Under the pieces are notes generated by a model. It saw only the letters and a program-made list of their open reading frames with translations. It searched no databases and had not been told where the DNA came from. The position numbers and the translations under genes were made by a program. Below are positions 17,356-25,736 of a stretch of 62,236 nt of DNA, piece by piece (position 1 is the stretch's first letter; the number at the start of each line of letters is the position of its first letter). This stretch comes from Mycobacterium shimoidei (GTDB lineage Bacteria > Actinomycetota > Actinomycetes > Mycobacteriales > Mycobacteriaceae). Location of the stretch: NCBI GenBank assembly GCA_002101905.1, contig LQPU01000043.1, forward strand, positions 1 through 62,236. The letters are read 5' to 3'.

Positions 17356-19265
17356 TAGCTTCTCCGTCCCGGGTGCTCGGCCAGCTCGCCGTCGGTGTAA
17401 TACTTTTCCAACTCGGAAATCTCGAAGAGTTCCAGCAGGTCGGGTCGCATCGGCACTTGCGTCTGGCGGCTGACGCTGATGTGGGGGAGGCTGCGGTCAC
17501 CTTCGGCCCGGCACACCAACAGCGTGTTGCGCCACTCGGCTTCCATCGCGGGATGGTCGTCACGGGTGTGCCCGCCCCGGCTCTCGGTACGTTCCAGCGC
17601 CGCCCGGGCCACGCATTCGCTGACCATAAGCATGTTGCGCAGGTCGATGGCCAAATGCCACCCCGGGTTGTATTGACGGTGCCCCTCAACCTGCAGCCTG
17701 GTGAACCGCTCCCGCAGCTCATCGAGCCGCGACAACGCCTGGGTGATCTCGTCGGCCCTGCGGATGATGCCGACCAGCTCGTTCATCGTGTCCTGCAGGT
17801 CCATCTGCAGCTTGTACGGATTCTCTGGAGAACCGTCTTTGGGCCCGTCGAACGGTGACAGCGCCAGCTTGGCCGCGGCGTCGATGGCCTCCTGGGAAAC
17901 CGCCGGGCGGCTGTGCAGAGCCCGCACGTAGTCGGCGGCGCCCAACCCGGCGCGGCGGCCGAACACCAGCAGGTCCGACAGCGAGTTGCCGCCGAGCCGG
18001 TTGGAGCCGTGCATCCCGCCGGAGCACTCGCCGGCGGCGAACAGCCCGGGGACGATGGCCGCGCCGGTATCCGGGTCGACCTCGACACCGCCCATCACGT
18101 AGTGACAGGTCGGCCCCACCTCCATGGGTTCCTTGGTGATGTCGACCCCGGCCAGCTCCATGAACTGGTGATACATCGACGGCAGCCGCCGCTTGATCTC
18201 CTCGGCCGTCAGGCGTGAGGCGATGTCGAGGTAGACCCCGCCGTGCGGGGTACCACGCCCGGCCTTGACTTCCGAGTTGATTGCGCGGGCGACCTCATCG
18301 CGCGGCAGCAGGTCCGGCGTGCGCCGGGCCGAGTCGTTGTCCTTGAGCCACTGGTCGGCCTCTTGCTCGGTCTCGGCGTACTGGCCTTTGAACACCGGGG
18401 GGATGTAGCCGAACATGAACCGCTTGCCCTCGGAATTCTTCAGCACCCCGCCGTCGCCGCGGACGCCTTCGGTGACCAGAATCCCCTTCACGCTGGGTGG
18501 CCACACCATGCCGGTCGGGTGGAACTGGACGAACTCCATGTTGATCAGCGTCGCGCCGGCCCGTAGCGCCAGCGCGTGCCCGTCACCGGTGTACTCCCAG
18601 GAGTTCGACGTCACTTTGAACGACTTGCCGATCCCGCCGGTGGCCAACACCACAGCGGGTGCCTCGAACAACACGAACCGGCCGGTCTCGCGCCAGTAGC
18701 CGAACGCGCCCGATATCCGGTCGCCGTCTTTGAGCAGCTCGGTGATCGTGCACTCGGCGAATACCTTGATCCGCGCCTCGTAGTCGCCCAGTTCGGCGTG
18801 ATCCTCCTGCTGCAGTGAGACGATCTTCTGCTGCAACGTGCGGATGAGTTCCAGGCCGGTGCGGTCGCCGACGTGGGCCAGCCGCGGATAGGTGTGCCCG
18901 CCGAAGTTGCGCTGGCTGATCCGGCCGTCTTTGGTGCGGTCGAACAGCGCGCCGTAGGTCTCCAACTCCCAAACCCGGTCCGGCGCCTCCTTGGCGTGCA
19001 GTTCGGCCATGCGCCAGTTGTTGAGGAACTTGCCGCCGCGCATGGTGTCGCAGAAATGGACTTGCCAGTTGTCTTTGGAGTTGACGTTGCCCATCGCCGC
19101 TGCCGCGCCGCCTTCGGCCATCACTGTGTGCGCCTTGCCGAACAGGGACTTGCACACCACGGCAACTTTCAGGCCCCGTTCGCGCGCCTCGATGACCGCA
19201 CGCAAACCTGCGCCGCCGGCACCGATCACGACTACGTCGTAGGCGTGCCGCTCGACCTCAACCAT
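17355..19265 (-). CDS. Succinate dehydrogenase/fumarate reductase flavoprotein subunit (Rv0248c-like)
   Basis: The 636-residue flavoprotein starts with the dinucleotide-binding fold VVIGAGGAGLRAVIEA. The FAD-linkage region HTVMAEGGAAAAMGN follows near residue 45. The substrate-binding segment GSNRLGGNSLSDLLVFGRRAG is near 420, and a C-terminal helical domain carries the arginines of the active site. It oxidises succinate to fumarate, or the reverse, on the cytoplasmic side of the membrane. It is preceded 18 bases upstream by the membrane anchor and overlaps the iron-sulfur gene by one base. It matches Rv0248c, the Sdh1 A subunit, distinct from the sdhCDAB-type complex. Confidence 0.93.
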   Translation of the reverse strand: MVEVERHAYDVVVIGAGGAGLRAVIEARERGLKVAVVCKSLFGKAHTVMAEGGAAAAMGNVNSKDNWQVHFCDTMRGGKFLNNWRMAELHAKEAPDRVWELETYGALFDRTKDGRISQRNFGGHTYPRLAHVGDRTGLELIRTLQQKIVSLQQEDHAELGDYEARIKVFAECTITELLKDGDRISGAFGYWRETGRFVLFEAPAVVLATGGIGKSFKVTSNSWEYTGDGHALALRAGATLINMEFVQFHPTGMVWPPSVKGILVTEGVRGDGGVLKNSEGKRFMFGYIPPVFKGQYAETEQEADQWLKDNDSARRTPDLLPRDEVARAINSEVKAGRGTPHGGVYLDIASRLTAEEIKRRLPSMYHQFMELAGVDITKEPMEVGPTCHYVMGGVEVDPDTGAAIVPGLFAAGECSGGMHGSNRLGGNSLSDLLVFGRRAGLGAADYVRALHSRPAVSQEAIDAAAKLALSPFDGPKDGSPENPYKLQMDLQDTMNELVGIIRRADEITQALSRLDELRERFTRLQVEGHRQYNPGWHLAIDLRNMLMVSECVARAALERTESRGGHTRDDHPAMEAEWRNTLLVCRAEGDRSLPHISVSRQTQVPMRPDLLELFEISELEKYYTDGELAEHPGRRS

Positions 19266-19283
19266 GAATCCTCGCTTGTCTTG

Positions 19284-20105
19284 TCAGCCAATAAACCTGA
19301 GGTCATTGATGGTGCCGCTGGCCACCAGCATGATGTAGAAGTCGGTTATTACCAGCGTGCCCAACGTGATCCAGGCGAACTCCATGTGGCGGGTGTTGAT
19401 CGCACTGACTTTCGTCCACAGCCAGTACCGGATTGGATGCTTCGAGAAGTGCTTGAGCCGGCCGCCGGTGACATGACGGCAGGAGTGACACGACAGCGTG
19501 TAGATCCAGAGCAGGGTCACGTTGCCGACGAGAATGACGTTGCCTAAACCGAATCCGAATCCGGACGGCGAGTGGAAGGCCTTGATGGCATCGTAGGTAT
19601 TGATCACCGACACGACCAGCGCGATGTAAAAGAAGTACCGGTGGCTGTTCTGAATGATCAGCGGGAGCCGCGTTTCTCCGGTGTAGGTCGAATGCGGTTC
19701 GGCGACAGCGCATCCCGGCGGTGACTGCCACACCGATCGGTAGTAGGCCCGTCGGTAGTAGTAGCAGGTGATCCGGAAGCCCAGTAGGAATGGCAGCACC
19801 AGACTTCCCAACGGCATCCACCACGGGAAGTGGCCGAACCACACGCCCAGGTGGCTGGCCCCGGGTACACACGATGCACTGACGCACGGCGAGTAGAACG
19901 GCGTCAGGTAGTGGTAGTCGTCAACCCAGTAGGCGCTGCCCCACATCGCCCGGACAAAACCGTAGATCAAAAACGCAGCAAGCCCGAGGTCTGTTAGCAG
20001 TGGTGCCTTCCACCACCGGTCGGTGCGCAGCGTGCGCTGCGGCAGCTGCGCGCGGTTGGGTGAGAAGACGCCGGTAGCAGGACGGTTCGCCGTGGGTGCG
20101 CTCAT
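19284..20105 (-). CDS. Succinate dehydrogenase membrane anchor subunit (Rv0249c-like)
   Basis: The 273-residue protein has about five hydrophobic helices: LGLAAFLIYGFVRAMWG near residue 37, PLGSLVLPFLLGFRITCYY near 100, YFFYIALVVSVINTYDAI near 160, VILVGNVTLLWIYTLSC near 190 and a C-terminal ITDFYIMLVASGTI. Conserved histidines such as HSCRH near 208 could ligate haem or a quinone site. It anchors the flavoprotein and iron-sulfur subunits and passes electrons to the quinone pool. It is the first gene of the operon. The sequence corresponds to Rv0249c, which differs from classical SdhC/SdhD pairs in being a single large anchor. Confidence 0.9.
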   Translation of the reverse strand: MSAPTANRPATGVFSPNRAQLPQRTLRTDRWWKAPLLTDLGLAAFLIYGFVRAMWGSAYWVDDYHYLTPFYSPCVSASCVPGASHLGVWFGHFPWWMPLGSLVLPFLLGFRITCYYYRRAYYRSVWQSPPGCAVAEPHSTYTGETRLPLIIQNSHRYFFYIALVVSVINTYDAIKAFHSPSGFGFGLGNVILVGNVTLLWIYTLSCHSCRHVTGGRLKHFSKHPIRYWLWTKVSAINTRHMEFAWITLGTLVITDFYIMLVASGTINDLRFIG

Positions 20106-20179
20106 CTACTGTGATCCTCTTCGGTGGGGCTCGTTGGAGGGTACTAAGTCACATATGAGCGCCCCGAATGCGGGGGTGG

Positions 20180-20476
20180 TCAGAGCCTGCTGTGACCACC
20201 TACCCCCTCGTCATCGACGTCGCGCCAGAACTCGGCGTCGTATTCGGTGTCCGGGATCGCGATCTTCTCGCCCGAATAGGGCGGGGTGACCGAGGTCAAC
20301 TCCAATTCGCTGGCGTCGATGTCGAGCAGTTCGACATCGTTGAGGATCCGCTCGGCGTCGTTGACGATGCGGCGCATCGCGGGGGTATCGCCGTATCGCG
20401 ACTTCAACGAGGTAACGCACCGCCGCAGACCACCGATGAGGTTGTGCAGTTCGGCGAGTTCAGTAGTGCTCGACAA
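20180..20476 (-). CDS. Conserved mycobacterial protein (Rv0250c-like)
   Basis: This small acidic, soluble protein of about 98 residues has a helical N-terminal half (LHNLIGGLRRCVTSLKSRYG) and an acidic C-terminal half ending AEFWRDVDDEGVGG. No catalytic motif is visible and the function is unknown. Two starts are possible. The TTG at 20476 has GGGAG about six bases upstream and gives the remembered length of Rv0250c. An ATG at 20503 gives 107 residues but has no ribosome site, unless the message is leaderless. It lies 75 bases downstream of the succinate dehydrogenase promoter region on the same strand, as in M. tuberculosis. Confidence 0.75.
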   Translation of the reverse strand: MSSTTELAELHNLIGGLRRCVTSLKSRYGDTPAMRRIVNDAERILNDVELLDIDASELELTSVTPPYSGEKIAIPDTEYDAEFWRDVDDEGVGGHSRL

Positions 20477-20587
20477 CGGATCTCCCTGCGCAGATGGTGT
20501 CATGGATCACAGTACGTTCGCTGTCGATACTATCCACTTCAGGCAGCGGAGGTGAGCCAAGTCACGTCCGCGCGACGAAAGGTCGCG

Positions 20588-21349
20588 ATGGCAACCGACA
20601 GGACTCTGGCCGACCGGGCAACGGCGTTGCTGGCGCTGCATCAGCCCGGCAACCCGGTAATTCTGCCGACGGTGTGGGACGCGTGGTCCGCGCAGCTGGC
20701 AGCCGGCGCCGGGTTCGCCGCGCTCACCGTGGGCAGCCACCCGGTCGCCGACTCGGTGGGCAAGCCGGACGGCGAGGGCATGTCCTTCGACGACCTGCTG
20801 GGCCGGGTCGCCCAGATCACCGCCGCGGTGCAGGCGCCGGTGTCGGTGGACATCGAATCGGGTTACGGGCTGCCGGCGGCGCAACTGATCGACGGGTTGA
20901 TCGGGGCGGGCGCGGTGGGGCTCAACATCGAGGACACCGTGCACAGCGAGGGCAAACGACTGCGCTCGGCGGGTGAGCACGCCGAGTTGGTCGCTGCCCT
21001 GCGCGCGGCTGCCGATTCGGCCGGTGTGCACGTCGTGATCAACGCCCGCACCGATCTGTTCTTGCGTAACGACGGTGACGACTCGGATCGGGTCGATCGC
21101 GCGGTGGCGCGGCTGAAACAGGCCGCGGCGGCCGGTGCCGACGCGTTGTACCCGGTGGGTCGCCACCAGCCGGAAACATTGCGGCGCTTCTGTGCTGAGC
21201 TGCCGCTTCCGGTCAACGCGATCGCCCTGCCCGACCAGGACGACCCGGCATCGTTCGGTCCGTTGGGTGTCGGGCGGATCAGCTTCGGCCCGTTCCTGCA
21301 GGGCGCGCTGTCGGCGCGGGCCAACGAGATTCTTCGCCGCTGGGCATGA
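20588..21349 (+). CDS. Isocitrate lyase/PEP mutase superfamily enzyme
   Basis: The 253-residue protein has the phosphoenolpyruvate mutase-type barrel: VWDAWSAQLAAGAGFAAL near residue 22, the metal-binding segment VSVDIESGYG near 90, GLNIEDTVHSEGKRL near 117, and INARTDLFL near 150. The KKCGH or KRCGH catalytic loop of true isocitrate and methylisocitrate lyases is replaced by sequence without cysteine near EGKRLRSAGEH. A lyase on isocitrate is therefore unlikely. An oxaloacetate-hydrolase or phosphonate-related reaction is possible, but the substrate cannot be named. The ATG at 20588 follows GAAAGG. It diverges from the Rv0250c-like gene and ends at a strong hairpin facing hsp20. I do not recall it at this place in M. 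tuberculosis. Confidence 0.85.
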   Translation: MATDRTLADRATALLALHQPGNPVILPTVWDAWSAQLAAGAGFAALTVGSHPVADSVGKPDGEGMSFDDLLGRVAQITAAVQAPVSVDIESGYGLPAAQLIDGLIGAGAVGLNIEDTVHSEGKRLRSAGEHAELVAALRAAADSAGVHVVINARTDLFLRNDGDDSDRVDRAVARLKQAAAAGADALYPVGRHQPETLRRFCAELPLPVNAIALPDQDDPASFGPLGVGRISFGPFLQGALSARANEILRRWA

Positions 21350-21385
21350 CAAATCCGGTGGAGCCGTTGGGCCCCACCGGATTTG
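21350..21385. terminator. Bidirectional hairpin between the PEP-mutase-like gene and hsp20
   Basis: CAAATCCGGTGG at 21350-21361 pairs perfectly with CCACCGGATTTG at 21374-21385, a 12-base stem with a 12-base loop. It begins directly after the stop of the plus-strand gene and ends 12 bases before the hsp20 stop, so it probably serves both. Confidence 0.75.
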
Positions 21386-21397
21386 GTGTCACGAACC

Positions 21398-21877
21398 TTA
21401 CTTGGTGATCGCGATGCGCTTTGCGCCCTTGCCGGCTTGGTCTTTGTAAGCCCCCGCTACTCGAACGGTGAGCACACCGGCGTCGTAGGACGCGCTGAGC
21501 GCGTCGTCGGTGATGTGCGCCGGCAGCTGGAACGAGCGGTGGAACGAGCCGTAGCGGACTTCGCGCAGCATGCGCCCGTCCTTCTCCTCAGCGTGCTCGT
21601 CGCGGCGCTCGCCGCGGATGACCAGCTGTCCGTCGACGAGTTCGACGTTCACGTCCTTGTCGACATCGACACCGGGCAGCTCCAGGCGCACCACCGCGTC
21701 GTCGCCTTCCCGGACGATCTCCGCGGCCGGGCTGAAGCCATCAACTCCGAAAACCGGCTTGAACCAGTCGGTCACCGCCGCAGGCCCGAAGAAATCTTGC
21801 AGCCACCGGTCGGTGTCCCATCGCAGCCATCGGTCGAGGTCCCATGCAGGACGCGACCACAGTGTGATGTTGCTCAT
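21398..21877 (-). CDS. hsp: Hsp20/alpha-crystallin family chaperone (Acr2, Rv0251c-like)
   Basis: The 159-residue small heat-shock protein has a variable N-terminal arm rich in Trp and Asp. Its alpha-crystallin domain spans about residues 50-140: FSPAAEIVREGDDAVVRLELPGVD, then LVIRGERR, then RSFQLPAHI and the conserved AGVLTVRV box. It should form oligomers that hold unfolding proteins. The ATG at 21877 follows AGAGAG-type purines. It corresponds to Rv0251c (acr2), which is controlled by the HspR repressor and SigE/SigH in M. tuberculosis. A HAIR-like repeat and an ECF-type promoter are visible upstream. Confidence 0.93.
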   Translation of the reverse strand: MSNITLWSRPAWDLDRWLRWDTDRWLQDFFGPAAVTDWFKPVFGVDGFSPAAEIVREGDDAVVRLELPGVDVDKDVNVELVDGQLVIRGERRDEHAEEKDGRMLREVRYGSFHRSFQLPAHITDDALSASYDAGVLTVRVAGAYKDQAGKGAKRIAITK

Positions 21878-21931
21878 TGCTCTCTCCTCGTCGTGATGCG
21901 ACCGACACCGCGTCGGTCTGCTATCCGGTAA

Positions 21932-21958
21932 AACCTGAGTCGCCTACGCTTAAGTTCC
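21932..21958 (-). promoter_or_regulatory. HAIR-like HspR site overlapping an ECF-type promoter of hsp20
   Basis: CCTGAGT-N7-GCTTAAG at 21934-21954 matches the HspR inverted repeat CTTGAGT-N7-ACTCAAG with three changes and the exact 7-base gap. Read on the minus strand, GGAAC (21958-21954) and GTT (21934-21932) stand 19 bases apart, as in SigE/SigH promoters. The two elements overlap, so HspR would mask the promoter. Confidence 0.5.
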
Positions 21959-22019
21959 ACCTGGATGTTCGCTCATAGTGAACGTGAGCCAGGCCGACTT
22001 GTTTCAGTGTGAGATCACC

Positions 22020-22047
22020 GTCACGACGAGGGCACATCATGTGAAAC
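22020..22047 (+). promoter_or_regulatory. GlnR-like half-sites upstream of nirB
   Basis: GTCAC, six bases, GGCAC, seven bases and GAAAC follow each other from 22020 to 22047, about 30 bases before the nirB start. The first pair has the GTNAC-N6-GNNAC form of actinobacterial GlnR boxes; the third element is one base out of register. Control of nirBD by GlnR is known in other mycobacteria, but the site here is only a visual match. Confidence 0.35.
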
Positions 22048-22075
22048 ATCCCGGAAATATCGCATTCCTAGCCTC

Positions 22076-24673
22076 GTGAACATGGCTCCGGTCGGAAATC
22101 CCTGCGCCACGCGCGATGTCGTCGTGGTCGGACATGGCATGGTGGGCCACCGGTTCGTTGAAGCGCTGCGCGCCCGAGACACCGACGGTCGCTGGCGAAT
22201 CACTGTGCTGGCCGAGGAATCCGACCCCGCATACGACCGGGTGGGTCTGACCGGCTACACCCAACACTGGCAACGCGACCAGCTCGCCTTGCCCGGCAAC
22301 GAGTACACCGGCGACGAGCATGTCAGGCTGCTGCTGAACTCCCGGGTCGCCGATATCGATCGGGCCGCCAGGCAGGTGGTCACCAGCAGCGGTAAGCAAT
22401 TCGGCTACGACAAACTGGTGCTGGCCACCGGGTCTTACGCCTTCGTGCCCCCAGTTCCGGGCCACGACCTGCCCGGCTGCCACGTGTACCGCACGTTCGA
22501 CGACCTGGACGCCATCCGTGCCGATGCCCAGCGCACCCTCGACGCCGGCCACATCAGCACCGCCGTGGTCATCGGCGGTGGCCTGTTGGGGTTGGAGGCC
22601 GCGAACGCGCTGCGCGGGTTCGGGTTGCAGACCCACATCGTCGAGTTGGCGCCGCGACTGATGGTCCAACAGCTCGACGAGGCCGGCGGCGCGCTGCTGG
22701 GCAGGATGATCGCCGACCTCGGGATCTCGGTGCACCTCGATGTGAAAACCGATTGGATCGAATCCTTCGAGCATCTGGATGGCTGGCGATCGCTGCGCGT
22801 ACACCTGTCGGACTGCGAGGTCATCGACGCCGGCCTGGTCATCTTCGCCGCAGGCGTGCGGCCACGGGACGAATTGGCGAGCGCGGCGGGCCTGGCGATC
22901 GCCGACCGTGGTGGCGTGCTCACCGACTTATCCTGCCGGACAAGTGATTTCAATATTTATGCGATCGGAGAGGTGGCGGCCATCGAGGGCCGCTGCTATG
23001 GCCTGGTCGGGCCGGGGTACACCAGCGCCGAGGTGGTCGCCGACAGGCTGCTGGACGGTGCGGCTGAGTTTCCCGAACCCGACATGTCGACGAAGCTCAA
23101 GCTGCTCGGTGTCGACGTCGCCAGTTTCGGCGACGCGATGGGCACGACCGAGAACTGCCTGCAGGTCGTCGTCAACGACGCGGTCAAGCAGACCTACGCC
23201 AAGCTGGTCCTCTCCGACGACGCGAAAACTCTGCTGGGGGGGATTCTCGTCGGCGACGCCAGCGCTTACGGGGTGCTGCGGCCGATGGTCGGCTCCGCGC
23301 TTCCCGGCGACCCGCTCGCGCTGATTTCACCGGCCCCAGGCAGCGGTGCCACGGGGCTGGGAGTGGGCGCGCTGCCCGGTTCGGCGCAGATCTGCTCGTG
23401 CAACAACGTCACCAAGGCCGAGCTGACCGACGCGATCGCCGGCGGCTGCACCGATGTGGCGGGCCTGAAATCCTGCACGGCGGCGGGTACGTCGTGTGGT
23501 TCGTGTGTGCCGCTGCTCAAGCAGTTGTTGGAGGCTGAGGGGGTCGAGCAGTCCAAGGCGTTGTGTGAGCACTTCGGTCAGTCCCGCGCCGAGCTGTTCG
23601 AGATCATCACCGCCACCTCGATCCGCACCTTCTCCGAGTTGTTGGAGCGCTTCGGCACCGGAAAAGGCTGCGACATCTGCAAACCCGTCGTCGCCTCGAT
23701 ATTGGCGTCCACCGGATCAGAACACATCCTCGACGGCGAACAGGCGTCCCTGCAGGACTCCAACGACCATTTCTTGGCCAACATCCAACGCAACGGCAGC
23801 TATTCGGTGGTGCCGCGGGTTCCCGGTGGGGACATCAAACCCGAACATTTGATCCTGATCGGCCAGATCGCGCAGGACTTCGGCCTGTACACCAAGATCA
23901 CCGGCGGCCAGCGCATCGATCTTCTCGGCGCCCGCGTCGATCAACTGCCGGCGATCTGGAAGCGGCTGGTCGACGCCGGGATGGAATCCGGGCACGCCTA
24001 CGGCAAGGCGGTGCGCACCGTGAAAAGCTGCGTGGGCAGCGACTGGTGCCGCTACGGACAACAGGATTCGGTGCAACTGGCCATCGACTTGGAGCTGCGC
24101 TACCGGGGGCTGCGCGCCCCGCACAAGATCAAGCTGGGTGTGTCGGGCTGCGCCCGCGAATGCGCCGAGGCCCGCAGCAAGGACGTCGGGGTGATCGCCA
24201 CCGAGAAAGGCTGGAACCTCTACGTGGGCGGCAACGGCGGCATGACCCCCAAACACGCCCAGCTGCTGGCCAGCGACCTCGACACGGCGACACTGATCCG
24301 CTACATCGACCGGTTCCTGATGTTCTACGTGCGCACCGCCGACCGGCTGCAGCGCACCGCGCCGTGGATCGAATCGCTCGACGGCGGACTCGATCACGTC
24401 CGCGAAGTGGTGTGCGAGGACTCGCTGGGGCTGGCCGCAGAGTTCGAAGCCGCAATGGCCCGCCACGTGGCCAACTACAAATGCGAATGGAAAGGCGTGC
24501 TGGAAGACCCCGACAAACTGTCGCGGTTCGTCTCCTTTGTCAACGCCCCCGACGCCGTCGATTCGACGGTGGCCTTCACCGAGCACAACGGCCGCAAAAG
24601 GCCCGCGCCGGTATCCATCGGTATGCCTTCGATGCCGCAGGCATCGGATAGTCAATGTCAGGAGATCTCATGA
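22076..24673 (+). CDS. nirB: Assimilatory nitrite reductase large subunit NirB
   Basis: The 865-residue enzyme reduces nitrite to ammonium with NAD(P)H. The N-terminal FAD/NAD domain starts VVVVGHGMVGHRFVEAL, with a second dinucleotide fold VVIGGGLLGLEAANAL near residue 165. The [2Fe-2S] BFD-like site has CSCNN near 441 plus the cysteines of SCTAAGTSCGSC near 465. The C-terminal sirohaem/[4Fe-4S] cysteines are in SCVGSDWC near 650 and SGCAREC near 690. GTG 22076 and ATG 22082 are both possible starts, and no good ribosome site precedes either. Its last four bases overlap the nirD start. The sirohaem cofactor links it to the chelatase and HemD genes that follow on the other strand. Confidence 0.94.
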   Translation: MNMAPVGNPCATRDVVVVGHGMVGHRFVEALRARDTDGRWRITVLAEESDPAYDRVGLTGYTQHWQRDQLALPGNEYTGDEHVRLLLNSRVADIDRAARQVVTSSGKQFGYDKLVLATGSYAFVPPVPGHDLPGCHVYRTFDDLDAIRADAQRTLDAGHISTAVVIGGGLLGLEAANALRGFGLQTHIVELAPRLMVQQLDEAGGALLGRMIADLGISVHLDVKTDWIESFEHLDGWRSLRVHLSDCEVIDAGLVIFAAGVRPRDELASAAGLAIADRGGVLTDLSCRTSDFNIYAIGEVAAIEGRCYGLVGPGYTSAEVVADRLLDGAAEFPEPDMSTKLKLLGVDVASFGDAMGTTENCLQVVVNDAVKQTYAKLVLSDDAKTLLGGILVGDASAYGVLRPMVGSALPGDPLALISPAPGSGATGLGVGALPGSAQICSCNNVTKAELTDAIAGGCTDVAGLKSCTAAGTSCGSCVPLLKQLLEAEGVEQSKALCEHFGQSRAELFEIITATSIRTFSELLERFGTGKGCDICKPVVASILASTGSEHILDGEQASLQDSNDHFLANIQRNGSYSVVPRVPGGDIKPEHLILIGQIAQDFGLYTKITGGQRIDLLGARVDQLPAIWKRLVDAGMESGHAYGKAVRTVKSCVGSDWCRYGQQDSVQLAIDLELRYRGLRAPHKIKLGVSGCARECAEARSKDVGVIATEKGWNLYVGGNGGMTPKHAQLLASDLDTATLIRYIDRFLMFYVRTADRLQRTAPWIESLDGGLDHVREVVCEDSLGLAAEFEAAMARHVANYKCEWKGVLEDPDKLSRFVSFVNAPDAVDSTVAFTEHNGRKRPAPVSIGMPSMPQASDSQCQEIS

Positions 24674-25077
24674 CGCTGTTAGACGACATGACCGACGTGG
24701 CGACATTCGCTGACGAAATCTGGACCACAGCATGTGATTACGACTACCTGATCCCTGGCCGGGGTGTCTGTGTGCTGCTGGACGACGGGTCGCAGGCGGC
24801 GTTGTTCCGGCTGGACGACGGATCATTACGTGCGCTGGGCAACATCGACCCGTTCTCGGGCGCCGCGGTGCTGTCCCGCGGAATCGTCGGTGACCGCCGC
24901 GGACAAGCAGTGGTCCAGTCACCGATCGCCAAGCAGGCTTTCGCGTTGGACGATGGCCGCTGCCTCGACGATCCCGCCGTGGCGGTGCCGGTCTACCCGG
25001 TCCGCGTGATCGACGGCACCGTCCACGTCGGCCGGTCTCCTCGCCTTCAGGCCGGAACGGCGGTGCGGGCCGCCTGA
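24670..25077 (+). CDS. nirD: Nitrite reductase small subunit NirD (Rieske-like)
   Basis: The 135-residue NirD-type protein has a Rieske-fold: the core VCVLLDDGSQAALFRLDDG near residue 35 and DPFSGAAVLSRGIVGDR near 62. The cluster-binding Cys/His residues of true Rieske proteins are replaced, as is normal for NirD. It supports NirB. The ATG at 24670 follows AGGAG and overlaps the nirB stop (ATGA), so the two are coupled. Its 3' end runs 31 bases into the oppositely transcribed chelatase gene. In H37Rv cobU, cobQ1 and PPE2 follow nirD; here the next gene is the Rv0259c counterpart. Confidence 0.9.
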   Translation: MTLLDDMTDVATFADEIWTTACDYDYLIPGRGVCVLLDDGSQAALFRLDDGSLRALGNIDPFSGAAVLSRGIVGDRRGQAVVQSPIAKQAFALDDGRCLDDPAVAVPVYPVRVIDGTVHVGRSPRLQAGTAVRAA

Positions 25078-25736
25078 AACCGGCTCGCGATGAGCCGGGC
25101 CAGGCCCGGGTGAGCGCTCAGCGGTGCGCTGACCAGATCGGCACCCGCGCGGTGCGACCGCTCGAAGAACATGCCTTCGGCCAGTAGGTAGGACGCGACC
25201 GCTACCCGGCGAGTAGACCTCGAACGCGCCCGGGCAACCGCCTGCTCGACCGTGGGCTCACCGGTTGCGGCGAAGGCCAAATCCACCGCCGATCCGGTCA
25301 GCGCGGAGAGCATCCTGGCGGTGCTGCGCAGATCGGCGCGGGCGGCGTGATCGGACGTGCCGGCCGCCGCCAGCACGATCGAATCTCCTGGGCGCCAACC
25401 AGACTCACGTAGCTGGTCGATCACGATCATGGCCAGTTGCGGGCTGGGCCCCAGCGCGGGCGTGACGGTGACGTCGGGATGGCCGCTGGCCGCGACGTGC
25501 GCGGGCAGGTCGGTGCGCACATGGTATCCGCGGGACAAAAAGGCCGGCACCACGATTGCAGGCTCGCCGCCGGCCGCCGCGTTGGCGAGTATCTCGGTGG
25601 GCGTGGGTCCCAACACGTCGACGAATCCCACCTGCACGGTGTCATTCAGCAATGTGCTGACCTGTTCAGTGAGGTCGCCGATCATGGCGATGCCCTCTGG
25701 GCGGCGTGTGCCGTGCGCCACCAGGATCCGGCTCAT
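25047..25736 (-). CDS. Sirohydrochlorin chelatase-like protein (CbiX family, Rv0259c-like)
   Basis: The 229-residue protein has two chelatase half-domains: SRILVAHGTRRPEG at the start with the active-site His, and a second around VVPAFLSRGYHVRTDLPAHV, whose HV/H residues could bind metal. The C-terminal half repeats the fold (VLAAAGTSDHAARAD). Such enzymes insert Fe or Co into sirohydrochlorin; iron insertion gives sirohaem, the NirB cofactor. The ATG at 25736 overlaps the stop of the HemD-like gene (ATGA) and is preferred over ATG 25748. The 3' end overlaps the convergent nirD by 31 bases. The metal used cannot be told from sequence. Confidence 0.85.
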   Translation of the reverse strand: MSRILVAHGTRRPEGIAMIGDLTEQVSTLLNDTVQVGFVDVLGPTPTEILANAAAGGEPAIVVPAFLSRGYHVRTDLPAHVAASGHPDVTVTPALGPSPQLAMIVIDQLRESGWRPGDSIVLAAAGTSDHAARADLRSTARMLSALTGSAVDLAFAATGEPTVEQAVARARSRSTRRVAVASYLLAEGMFFERSHRAGADLVSAPLSAHPGLARLIASRFQAARTAVPA

